Shown here in pieces: positions 52,521 to 60,745 of a stretch of DNA of 64,000 nucleotides. Origin of the DNA: CAVSJA01 sp963728145 (GTDB lineage: Bacteria; Bacteroidota; Bacteroidia; Chitinophagales; Chitinophagaceae). Position 1 is the stretch's first letter. Every line of letters starts with the position of its first letter. The notes under the pieces are model-generated. The model ran no database searches. It worked only from the letters and a program-made list of their open reading frames with translations, and was not told the origin of the DNA. The translations under genes were made by a program, and so were the position numbers. The stretch is from NCBI GenBank assembly GCA_963728145.1, contig CAVSJA010000006.1, positions 434,001-498,000 of the forward strand. Direction: 5' to 3'.

Positions 52521-53444
52521 ATGCCAATCAACAGAAGAAAATTTCTCGGACTCGGAGCTTCCTCTGCCTCTTTGCTATTATTGGATTCTTTCGATGCTTT
52601 ATCTTCAACAATTAAACCCGAAATCTCCATGAACGCGAATTTTGAATTGCTCATCCTCGCAACTAATTGGGGCTTCTCCGGAAGCTATGATGAATTTTGT
52701 GCTAAAGCTAAAAAAGAAGGTTATGATGGAATGGAGATTTGGTTGCCTGGTGATGAAAAAGGCCGGGGTGATTTGCTTGCTGCTGCACAAAAGCATTCTT
52801 TAAAACTGGGAATCTTATTCGGTGGAGGAAACAAAGACCCTCAAAAGCACCTTGAAGAATTCAAAACTGGTATGGATTCGGCAATAAAAATGAAGCCGAT
52901 CTATATCAATTGCCATTCCGGAAAAGATTTCTTTACGTTCGAACAAAATAAACCATTCATAGATCTTACGACTCAGCTGGCAAAGCAAAGCGGTATTCCA
53001 ATTTATCACGAGACACACCGTGGCCGGGCTTTGTATGCTGCTCCAAATACTAGAAATTTCATAGAGAAATTGCCGGACTTAAAAGTTACTCTCGACATTT
53101 CACACTGGTGTGCTGTTCATGAATCATTATTATGGGATCAACCCGAAACAGTCGACCTTACCCTTTCCAGAGTTGAGCATATACATGCGCGTGTCGGACA
53201 TCCCGAAGGACCGCAAGTGAATGATCCCCGAGCTCCTGAATGGGAAGAAACAGTTAAGCAGCATTTGGTTTGGTGGGATAAAGTTGTTGAGCGAAAAAAG
53301 AAGAATGGTGAAAGAATGACAATACTCACAGAGTTTGGTCCCGCAGATTACATGTGGACCTTGCCCTATACACGTCAACCACTCGCTGACCAATGGGCGA
53401 TAAATGTTCACATGATGAAAATGCTTAGAAAAAGATATTCATAA
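52521..53444 (+). CDS. Sugar phosphate isomerase/epimerase-like TIM barrel, Tat signal
   Basis: A 307 residue xylose-isomerase-like barrel with an N-terminal twin-arginine type signal (NRRKFLGLGASSASLLLLDSF). Metal-site blocks include KLGILFGGGNKDP, INCHSGKDFF, IPIYHETHRGR and VTLDISHWC, then HARVGHPEGPQV and ILTEFGPADY. Exported members of this family are common beside DUF1501/DUF1553 genes. It could isomerise or cleave a released sugar in the periplasm. The stop codon is at the edge of a 32 base repeat arm. Confidence 0.88.
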   Translation: MPINRRKFLGLGASSASLLLLDSFDALSSTIKPEISMNANFELLILATNWGFSGSYDEFCAKAKKEGYDGMEIWLPGDEKGRGDLLAAAQKHSLKLGILFGGGNKDPQKHLEEFKTGMDSAIKMKPIYINCHSGKDFFTFEQNKPFIDLTTQLAKQSGIPIYHETHRGRALYAAPNTRNFIEKLPDLKVTLDISHWCAVHESLLWDQPETVDLTLSRVEHIHARVGHPEGPQVNDPRAPEWEETVKQHLVWWDKVVERKKKNGERMTILTEFGPADYMWTLPYTRQPLADQWAINVHMMKMLRKRYS

Positions 53445-53921
53445 GCTGCGAGCTATGAGCCATGAGCCTCGAGCTAAATCCAAATGCAAAAACTCAGAGA
53501 ATTATTTTTAAACTTTTAAATCTAATTTGATGAGAAATTTTAAAGAGCTCAAAATCTGGCAAAAAGGATTTGAGATTGCAACAAAAGCGTACAAACTGAC
53601 AAATACTTTTCCAAAGGAAGAGATGTTTGGTATTATTTTTCAAATAAACAAATCAGGGGTGTCAATACCTTCAAATGTAGCAGAAGGGAATAGTCGATCA
53701 AGTGAGAAGGATAAAAGTAGATTTATTGAGATTTCATTGGGATCGGCGTTCGAAATGGAGACTCAATTATTAATTTCAGCTGCTGCAGGATTCGGAAATG
53801 AAGCATTGAGAAATGAAGTGTTAAAAGATCTCGACGTCGAGCAAAAAATGCTGATAAGTTTTATTAATAAATTGAACAATTAAAACAAAAGCTCGTGGCT
53901 CGCGGCTCATGGCTCACAGCT
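53444..53921. mobile_element. Four-helix-bundle ORF framed by 32-nt inverted repeats (IVS-like)
   Basis: Arms at 53444-53475 and 53890-53921 are 32 bases each and match at 27 of 32 positions in inverted orientation. They belong to the same family as 39556-39657 and 63398-63457, but here a complete small ORF fills the loop. In 23S rRNA, intervening sequences have this same plan: a hairpin whose loop encodes a four-helix-bundle protein. The mobility is inference. Confidence 0.6.
53530..53883 (+). CDS. Four-helix-bundle protein (23S intervening-sequence/S23 family)
   Basis: A 117 residue helical protein with the family pattern NFKELKIWQKGFEIATKAYKLT, FPKEEMFGIIFQINKSGVSIPSNVAEGNSRSS, FIEISLGSAFEMETQL and a C-terminal amphipathic helix. 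Relatives are encoded by intervening sequences in 23S rRNA genes and also occur alone in many Bacteroidota genomes; their job is unknown. Here it interrupts the sugar locus and is framed by a 32 base inverted repeat. The ATG at 53530 is preferred to the TTG at 53527. Confidence 0.9.
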   Translation: MRNFKELKIWQKGFEIATKAYKLTNTFPKEEMFGIIFQINKSGVSIPSNVAEGNSRSSEKDKSRFIEISLGSAFEMETQLLISAAAGFGNEALRNEVLKDLDVEQKMLISFINKLNN

Positions 53922-53923
53922 TT

Positions 53924-55333
53924 ATGAACTTAACTATGTTTGAATTTCTCGGTCGCTTCCACCCTGTTTTAGTACACTTACCCATTGGAATTTTAATCGT
54001 GGTATTCATTCTTCAATGGATTTCCAGGAAAATGAATTCTGTGGGAATGGAGAAAGCGATTAGCGTTTCGTTGTTGGTCGGTTTAATCGGTGCACTACTT
54101 TCAGCAATAACAGGATATTCCCTATCTCAAAGCGGTGAATACGACGAATCATTGGTCAGCTGGCACCAATGGATGGCAATTGGATTGACAGTCGTTACAG
54201 CTCTTTTATACTTCTTAAGGAAAAGAAACCTGGAGAAGCAATGGCAACTACTTCTAAGCTTCTTGATGTTAGTTCTGATAATGATCACCGGCCATCTCGG
54301 TGGATCATTGACTCATGGTTCAGATTATTTATGGAAGGGATTGGGATCTGATTCAACAGAATCTGGTGCCGGTCCATACAAGAATCTTCCAAATGTACAG
54401 GAAGCTTATGCGTACACAGATATCATTGAGCCCTTGCTGCAGAATAAATGCTATGGTTGCCATGGTCCACGTAAACAGAAAGGAAAACTAAGATTAGATC
54501 TTCAGGAATTTATAATGAAAGGTGGTAAAGAAGGTAAAGCAATTGTTCCATCCAATGCTGATGAAGGTGAAATGATGCATCGTCTCGAACTTCCAAGGGA
54601 AGATGAAGATCATATGCCGCCCAAAGAAAAACCCCAACTAAAAGAATCCGACATTGCAATTATTCATTGGTGGATACAGCAGGGAGCTTCATTTGATAAG
54701 AAAGTAAAAGACCTTCCACAAGATGAAAAAGTAAAGGAAATACTGACTTCCTTAGAGAATAGAAAAGAAGATGCGATTCTTGCAACAGAACTGCCTGATG
54801 AGCCTGTTGAGATGGCTGGAGAATCGGCCATTCAAAAATTAAAAGAACGAGGCATTGTTGTACTTCCTCTCACCGTGAATACGAATTACCTCATGGTAAA
54901 TTTTATTTCCGCAGATAGTGTTACCGATAAAGATCTTGCTTTATTGCTACCAATAAGAAAACAATTGCTTTGGTTAAGATTGAGTGGAAAGCAGGTCACT
55001 GATGAAGGAATGAAAACAGTCGCTCAATTAAACAACCTTGTTCGCCTTTTTCTTGATCAAACAAATATTACCGATAAAGGATTGCCGGAATTAAAATCAT
55101 TATCGAAACTCAAATACCTTAACCTATCAGGTACTAAAATAACTGCACAAGGATTGTCTTCTTTAAAGGATCTAAAGAATCTTAAATCGATCTATCTCTA
55201 TCAATCCACCGTAGACAAAAATGATTGGGCAGAATTGAAAAAGAATTTCCCGAATACAATAATTGATTCGGGAGGATATGTTGTACCAACGTTGATAACA
55301 GACACGCAAGAAGTAAAACCACCAAAACGATAG
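53924..55333 (+). CDS. DUF2231-type membrane cytochrome with leucine-rich repeats
   Basis: A 469 residue protein in three parts. First, four membrane segments (about 12-150) resembling DUF2231 (GRFHPVLVHLPIGILIVVFILQW). Second, a planctomycete-type cytochrome domain with CYGCHGPRKQKGKLRLDL near residue 178. Third, a C-terminal leucine-rich repeat (RLFLDQTNITDKGLPELKSLSKLKYLNLSGT). This arrangement is found with DUF1553 loci and suggests a membrane electron-transfer or scaffold role. The longest frame starts at 53909 inside the repeat arm; ATG at 53924 is the first beyond it. Confidence 0.85.
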   Translation: MNLTMFEFLGRFHPVLVHLPIGILIVVFILQWISRKMNSVGMEKAISVSLLVGLIGALLSAITGYSLSQSGEYDESLVSWHQWMAIGLTVVTALLYFLRKRNLEKQWQLLLSFLMLVLIMITGHLGGSLTHGSDYLWKGLGSDSTESGAGPYKNLPNVQEAYAYTDIIEPLLQNKCYGCHGPRKQKGKLRLDLQEFIMKGGKEGKAIVPSNADEGEMMHRLELPREDEDHMPPKEKPQLKESDIAIIHWWIQQGASFDKKVKDLPQDEKVKEILTSLENRKEDAILATELPDEPVEMAGESAIQKLKERGIVVLPLTVNTNYLMVNFISADSVTDKDLALLLPIRKQLLWLRLSGKQVTDEGMKTVAQLNNLVRLFLDQTNITDKGLPELKSLSKLKYLNLSGTKITAQGLSSLKDLKNLKSIYLYQSTVDKNDWAELKKNFPNTIIDSGGYVVPTLITDTQEVKPPKR

Positions 55334-55599
55334 CATCCCTCTGCGTATTCTGCGGTTACACCCTTACGCCCGTCATCCCCGCGGTATGATTTAGGGAAAC
55401 TCACGAGAAAAGGCAACCAAGCGGGAACCCCCTACATCTTGTTAGGGCCATTTGGCTTTACGAAATTAGTTGGTAGGAGGTCCCCGCTTGGTTACCTCAT
55501 TTCAGAAGTCTCTGAGATTGCACCGCGGGGATGACGAGCTTGAGGGTATAAGCGCAGGAGGACGCAGAGGAATTTATTGATAAATTGCGCATACAATAG
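55334..55599. repeat. Nested inverted repeats between cytochrome and GH95 genes
   Basis: Three nested pairs: an outer CTCTGCGTATTCTGCG / CGCAGGAGGACGCAGAG, a middle CGTCATCCCCGCGGT / ACCGCGGGGATGACG (15 of 15) and an inner GGCAACCAAGCGGGAACC / GGTCCCCGCTTGGTTACC. The whole could fold into one rod about 230 bases long. The outer words match the 50 bp repeat at 47121. No gene is present. Confidence 0.85.
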
Positions 55600-57858
55600 A
55601 TGAAGTCACTATCTACCATATTATCGCTCTTCATTTTCGTATCAGGTTTTGCACAAATTCAGAAGGACCACAATCTCCATTTCGATTCACTCGCTAAACG
55701 TTGGGACGAAGCAATTCCTCTTGGCAACGGCTGGCTAGGCGCATTGATCTGGCAAAAAGGCGATAAGGTCCGCATTTCATTAGATAGAATTGATCTTTGG
55801 GATGATCGTCCCATGCCCGAGATCGATAAGTTGAAATTCAAATGGGTTGTACAACAGGTTAAGAAAGGAGAATATGATACTGTACAAAAACTCGGGGATC
55901 ATCCTTATGAAAAATATCCTGCGCCTACAAAAATTCCCGGTGCAGCATTGGAATTTGATTTGAATCGATTCGGAAAGGTTATAACAAATGAATTGGATAT
56001 AACAAACGGGTTGAGTATGGTTCGTTTTGAAAATGGAGTCATTTTCTTCAACTATATCCATGCAACAAACGAAGTGGGTTATTTTGGATTTGAGAATCTT
56101 TCTGAGAATATAATTCCGGAATTGATCATTCCGGCTTACAATTCAGTGAAAGAAGGAGGAACTGGGAATAGCATAGAAGGCCAGGGTTTGCAAAGATTGG
56201 GATACAAGAAAGGAACAATCAAAAAAGGAAAGGACTTCATTCATTATCATCAGCCCACCTGGCAGAATAATTATTACGAAGTGATGGTCCGTTGGCAAAA
56301 AACCGGGAAAAAGTTTATTGGACAATGGACAATTAAGAACAACAAAGCTGCTACACTTCCGATATTGAATCTCGCACTCAAAGAACCAACCGGCTGGCCT
56401 TCGCATATTGCCTGGTGGAAAGATTACTGGAGCCGGTCTTCTGTTTCTTTGCCAGATGAGCAATTAGAAAAACAGTACTATCTCGAGATGTACAAATTTG
56501 CTTGCGTTACACGCCCTAATACACCACCAATTTCATTGCAGGCAATTTGGACAGCAGATAATGGAAATCTTCCTCCATGGAAGGGAGACTATCATCATGA
56601 TCTCAATACGCAACTAAGTTATTGGCCTGGCTATAGTGGAAATCATCTGGATCTTACGGCTTCATTCACGAATTGGCTATGGAAAGTAAAGAAAGAAAAT
56701 GAACGATGGACAAAACAATACTTCGATTTGGGAATACTGAATGTTCCCGGGGTAACAACTATTTCAGGCAAACCGATGGGAGGATGGATACAGTATTCGA
56801 TGTCACCAACCACAGCTGCATGGCTTGCGCAGCATTTTTATTGGCAGGGATTTATAGCATGGATAAAGAGTTTATTAAGAAGAAAGCCTGGAATTACCTG
56901 TTTGACGTTTATATCTTTATTGTTTCATACCTGAAAGAACCTGAGAGTGATCCTTCGTTTTCACCGCTTGGATCAAGCCCGGAGTATCATGACAATTCTA
57001 TTCGTGCGTGGTTTGGCGAGTCTTACCAACTATGATCAAAGCGCTTGCTGCTTATTCATTGAAAATCGATACGTCTGAGCCTTAAAGATGATATCGTATA
57101 TCCCGGTGCATTAAGATTTGACATTCTGGGATAATCATCGATACGCTTAAATATGCATACTAACGAAACGGGGCTTACTATTGCACCCGGTCAAAGTCTC
57201 GATGAATCACATCGTCACCATGCGCATCTTAATGGCAATTCATCCAATGGGATTACTCAATCCGGATGATTCCAAGGAAAAAGAAATCATTGACAAATCA
57301 TTGCGCCATCTGGAGAAAATGGGAACAAGAAAATGGACGGGTTATTCTTTTACCTGGGCTGCCTGCATCTATGCAAGAGCAAAAGAAGGGGAGAATGCAG
57401 TAAAGCATCTGAAAATATTTTCATCGAATTTTTGTTCTGCAAATAGTTTTCATTTGAATGGAGATCAGAAAGGCGGACAATATTCTGATTTCACTTATCG
57501 TCCCTTTACCTTGGAGGGAAATTTCGCATTTGCGCAAGGAATTCATGAACTCTTATTGCAAAGTCATAATGGTTGTATTGAGGTCTTCCCTGCAATACCA
57601 AAATCCTGGAATAATGTATCTTTTGAAACCCTTCGTGCAGAAGGAGCATTTTTGGTTAGTGCGAATAAGGAAAACGGACCGGTGGAATCTATCACCATCA
57701 AAGCTGAACAAGGCGGATTGTTGAGATTGAAATTGCCTTTTCCAACATGGATTGTAGAAGGAATCGATAGCAAGCAGGTTAAATTAGAAGAAGGAAGGGT
57801 AATTGCTGTAAATCTGAAGAAGAATCAGACTATCACTATAAAAAATGGTTATGAGTAA
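55600..57858 (+). pseudogene. GH95-like glycosidase broken by clustered frameshifts
   Basis: A signal peptide and about 415 clean codons (LAKRWDEAIPLGNGWLGALIW to AQHFYWQG) are followed by changes of frame from about 56846 to 57231, then by about 210 clean codons to the stop at 57858. Reading across frames restores YSMDKEFIKKKAWNYLFDV, SSPEYHDNSIRAWFG, DDIVYPGALRFDI and IAPGQSLDESHRHHAHL, all expected for an alpha-L-fucosidase of family GH95. At least six single-base indels are needed within about 390 bases, but residues are otherwise conserved. It is either a very recent pseudogene or a local sequence error. The last codons overlap the next gene. Confidence 0.8.
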
Positions 57859-59287
57859 GCGTAGTATTCAAATCCTGATTGCATCCATTTTTTCTTTTAA
57901 TATGATTGTAAACGCACAACCGGTTAAGCCTTTCGGTCCAACTCCTACAAGGCAACAATTGGTTTGGCACGATATGGAGTTCTACCTCTTTATTCATTTT
58001 GGTCCAAATACCTTTTCTGACCTGGAATGGGGACATGGTACCGAAGACCCAAATAGTTTTAATCCCTCACAACTGGATTGTATGCAATGGGCCAGAATAG
58101 CCAGGCAATCGGGTGCGAAGGGGATCATCATTACAGCAAAACATCACGATGGATTTTGTTTGTGGCCCAGTAACCAGAGTAAGCATACAGTAAGAGAAAG
58201 CAAATGGAAAGATGGTAAAGGTGATGTGGTTCGTGAACTCGCGAATGCATGTAAAGCAAATGGCCTGAAATTCGGCGTTTATATCTCACCATGGGACAGG
58301 AATCATCCCAAATACGGTACTCCGGAATATAATACCGTGTATGTGGAAACAATGAAGGAACTGATTGGCAAGTACGGACCCATATTTGAACTCTGGTGGG
58401 ATGGTGCAAATGGAGAAGGACCCAATGGAAAGAAACAGGTCTATGATTTTGCCTGGTTTGAAAGGGTTGCAAGGAAGACAGCTCCAAATGCTGTTGTCTT
58501 CAGTGATATTGGTCCGGATATTCGCTGGGTGGGCAACGAGAGGGGAATTGCTTCCACCACCAATTGGAATTTATTGGATACTGCTGGATTTTTAAGAGGA
58601 CATGGCGCGCCTCCACAGGATACATTGGGAAAGGGAAACTTTAATGGAAAAAACTGGATTCCTGCCGAATGCGATGTCAGCATTCGACCCGGTTGGTTCT
58701 ATCATACAAAAGAAGATGACAAAGTGAAAACGGGAGAGCAATTGATGAAACTTTATCTTCAATCGGTTGGGAGGGGAGCGAATTTCTTATTGAATGTACC
58801 ACCCGACCGCCGTGGACTTTTTCATGAAAATGATTCTGCTGCTTTGGTTGAATTCAAAAGATTGAAGGACGAATTTTATAAAGAGAATCTCGCACTAAAA
58901 GCCGGAGTAACCATTGCAGCAACCCGCTCAGGTTATTCAGCAGCAAATCTTACGGATGGGAATCCGCGCACTCATTGGGCTGCACCTGATGAGAATCGAA
59001 ATCCTTCAGTTGAAATTGATCTTAAATCTCCAAAGTCATTTAATTCAATTGTCTTGCAGGAATCAATGGAATTTGGTCAACGTATTGCTACATTTTCGAT
59101 TGAAGTATGGGATGGTGAGAAATACAAAGAAATTGCAAAGGGAACAACGATTGGGCGTAAGCGAATTCTGCAATTTGAGCCGCAACAAGCATCTAAACTC
59201 AGGATATTGATTAAACAAAGCAAGGCGGCACCGGTATTGAATACAATCGAATTGTACAATGCTCGTGATTATGGAGCAGGGAATTGA
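57845..59287 (+). CDS. Alpha-L-fucosidase, GH29, with F5/8-type C domain
   Basis: A 480 residue exported enzyme. A signal peptide (ILIASIFSFNMIVNAQ) precedes the GH29 barrel: MEFYLFIHFGPNTFSDLEWG, GIIITAKHHDGFCLWPS and the nucleophile Asp in FELWWDGANGEG (D186). Residues about 345-475 form a discoidin (F5/8 C) domain with TRSGYSAANLTDGNPRTHW. It belongs to the branch lacking the PA14 domain found in the first GH29 enzyme here. It overlaps the end of the GH95-like gene, so both were one unit. ATG at 57851 is an alternative start. Confidence 0.95.
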   Translation: MVMSKRSIQILIASIFSFNMIVNAQPVKPFGPTPTRQQLVWHDMEFYLFIHFGPNTFSDLEWGHGTEDPNSFNPSQLDCMQWARIARQSGAKGIIITAKHHDGFCLWPSNQSKHTVRESKWKDGKGDVVRELANACKANGLKFGVYISPWDRNHPKYGTPEYNTVYVETMKELIGKYGPIFELWWDGANGEGPNGKKQVYDFAWFERVARKTAPNAVVFSDIGPDIRWVGNERGIASTTNWNLLDTAGFLRGHGAPPQDTLGKGNFNGKNWIPAECDVSIRPGWFYHTKEDDKVKTGEQLMKLYLQSVGRGANFLLNVPPDRRGLFHENDSAALVEFKRLKDEFYKENLALKAGVTIAATRSGYSAANLTDGNPRTHWAAPDENRNPSVEIDLKSPKSFNSIVLQESMEFGQRIATFSIEVWDGEKYKEIAKGTTIGRKRILQFEPQQASKLRILIKQSKAAPVLNTIELYNARDYGAGN

Positions 59288-60061
59288 TCATTGACCCTTG
59301 AATGCCGGCTTTCTTTTTTCGAGGAAAGCCTTTATTCCTTCGCGTGCATCTTCCGATACAAAACAATCGGCAAATTTTTTCATTTCGAGATTATATCCCT
59401 CCTGCCCATGATCGAAATTATTTACACATTCGATTATTGCCGAGATCGCAACCGGAGATTTTTCCTGGATCAACTTCAACACCTCTCTCACTTTTGGGAT
59501 TAACTCATCAGCGGAAACAACCTGGTTTACTATTCCCAGTTCCATCGCTTCTTTGGCGCCGATCATTTTTGCGGTCATCAACAATTCCATTGCGCGGCCC
59601 TTGCCCATCAATTGAACTGTTCTTTGTGTACCGCCATAACCAGGGATCAAACCAAGATTTACTTCAGGTTGACCGAACTTCGCGTTATCACTTGCATAGA
59701 TAAAATGACAGGCGAGCGCCAGTTCGCATCCGCCACCTAAAGCAAAACCATTTACAGCAGCAACCACAGGTTTGGGGCAGCTTTCAATCTTATCAAATAC
59801 CATTTGCCCTGCATGTGAAAGATCAAAAGCGAGCTCTGAGTTTATCTCAAGAAATTCTGAAATATCTGCACCTGCAACAAAAGCTTTAGGACCCGCACCG
59901 GTAAGGATCACGGATTTTATTTCTTTCGAATCATAAACCTTGTCAAATACCTGGTCCAATTCATGGATCACTTCCCTGTTCAAAGCATTCAACTTATCTG
60001 ACCTGTTGATCGTGATTGTATAAATACCTTCCTCAAGATTTTCTTGTAATGTCTTGAACAT
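59288..60061 (-). CDS. Enoyl-CoA hydratase/isomerase family protein
   Basis: A 257 residue crotonase-fold enzyme. The oxyanion-hole blocks are AFVAGADISEFLE and VNGFALGGGCELALACHF, and the catalytic glutamates are in FGQPEVNLGLIPGYGGTQ. This is typical of short-chain enoyl-CoA hydratase in beta-oxidation. It follows the B12-binding mutase subunit on the same strand (72 base gap with repeats) and may be co-transcribed, which would link both to acyl-CoA breakdown. Confidence 0.93.
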   Translation of the reverse strand: MFKTLQENLEEGIYTITINRSDKLNALNREVIHELDQVFDKVYDSKEIKSVILTGAGPKAFVAGADISEFLEINSELAFDLSHAGQMVFDKIESCPKPVVAAVNGFALGGGCELALACHFIYASDNAKFGQPEVNLGLIPGYGGTQRTVQLMGKGRAMELLMTAKMIGAKEAMELGIVNQVVSADELIPKVREVLKLIQEKSPVAISAIIECVNNFDHGQEGYNLEMKKFADCFVSEDAREGIKAFLEKRKPAFKGQ

Positions 60062-60079
60062 ATTTAATGAATTTAATTT

Positions 60080-60147
60080 TGTCTATTGCCCACCTGCCGG
60101 CAGGCAGGTTGCCTATTGCCCATTGCCTATTGCTTATTGCCTATTGT
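60080..60147. repeat. TTGCCTATTGCC word repeats and CCTGCCGGCAGG palindrome
   Basis: Seven degenerate TTGCCTA/TTGCCCA words flank the palindrome ACCTGCCGGCAGGCAGGT at 60091-60109. They lie between two same-strand genes. Confidence 0.7.
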
Positions 60148-60550
60148 TCTTAACCCAATCCTTAATATAATCGGCAATATCTCCGGTCGTAGTTCCCGGA
60201 GCAAACAATTTCCCAACTCCCATTTTATTCAATTGATTCATATCATCATCAGGAATAATTCCCCCGCCAGTTAGCAAAACATCATTCATTCCTTTTTCTT
60301 TCATTAGGTTGATTACTTTTGGAAAGACCGTCATATGTGCTCCGCTGAGAATACTGATACCAATTGCATCAACATCCTCCTGCAATGCCGCATTCACCAC
60401 CATTTCCGGCGTTTGCCGCAGTCCGGTATAAATTACTTCCATTCCCGCATCTCTTAATGCTGAAGCGATAACTTTCGCTCCACGGTCGTGACCATCCAAT
60501 CCAACTTTAGCCACCAAAACACGAATGGGTCTTTTTAATTCCTTAGCCAT
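60134..60550 (-). CDS. B12-binding C-terminal subunit of methylmalonyl-CoA mutase type
   Basis: A 138 residue Rossmann-like cobalamin-binding protein. The base-off motif D19-G-H21-DR-G24 (VGLDGHDRGAKV), GISILSGAH and LTGGGIIPDDD are all present. Such stand-alone domains pair with a separate catalytic subunit of acyl-CoA mutases. The large subunit is not in the window, while the epimerase is at 22817-23221. A perfect TACATTTG box lies upstream. Confidence 0.92.
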   Translation of the reverse strand: MAKELKRPIRVLVAKVGLDGHDRGAKVIASALRDAGMEVIYTGLRQTPEMVVNAALQEDVDAIGISILSGAHMTVFPKVINLMKEKGMNDVLLTGGGIIPDDDMNQLNKMGVGKLFAPGTTTGDIADYIKDWVKNNRQ

Positions 60551-60567
60551 GTTATTTTTTAACTGCC

Positions 60568-60575
60568 CAAATGTA
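60568..60575 (-). promoter_or_regulatory. -7 box TACATTTG of the B12-binding subunit
   Basis: On the minus strand TACATTTG (TAnnTTTG) lies 17 bases before the ATG at 60550, with a TTG about 24 bases further upstream. Confidence 0.6.
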
Positions 60576-60599
60576 CAACTAGTAATTTACCCTTATATG

Positions 60600-60664
60600 C
60601 AATTTGGAATTTGTAATTAGGAATTTGGAATTGGATTAAGCCTAATTCCCAATCCCCAATTCCT
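60600..60664. repeat. GGAATTTGGAATT word inverted repeat
   Basis: Words GGAATTTGTAATTA and GGAATTTGGAATTGGATTA are followed at once by the near reverse complement CTAATTCCCAATCCCCAATTCC. It lies between divergent genes. Confidence 0.7.
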
Positions 60665-60745
60665 TCCCCGCTATATATTTCGCTATTCAATATTTTATCC
60701 GGAAAACGTTTTCAAACCAATTCATTTATCTCTATTTTTAACAGC

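Noticed and set aside
53909..53923. Upstream ATG of the membrane cytochrome
   Set aside because: It lies inside the 32 base repeat arm; the next ATG at 53924 precedes the family start.
39664..59287. Canonical polysaccharide utilisation locus
   Set aside because: No SusC/TonB-dependent receptor or SusD gene is present, so I describe it only as a fucoside-related locus.
60086..60274. Plus-strand ORF beginning MPTCRQAG
   Set aside because: Translates the CCTGCCGGCAGG palindrome, a well-known source of spurious peptides, and lies antisense to the B12-binding gene.
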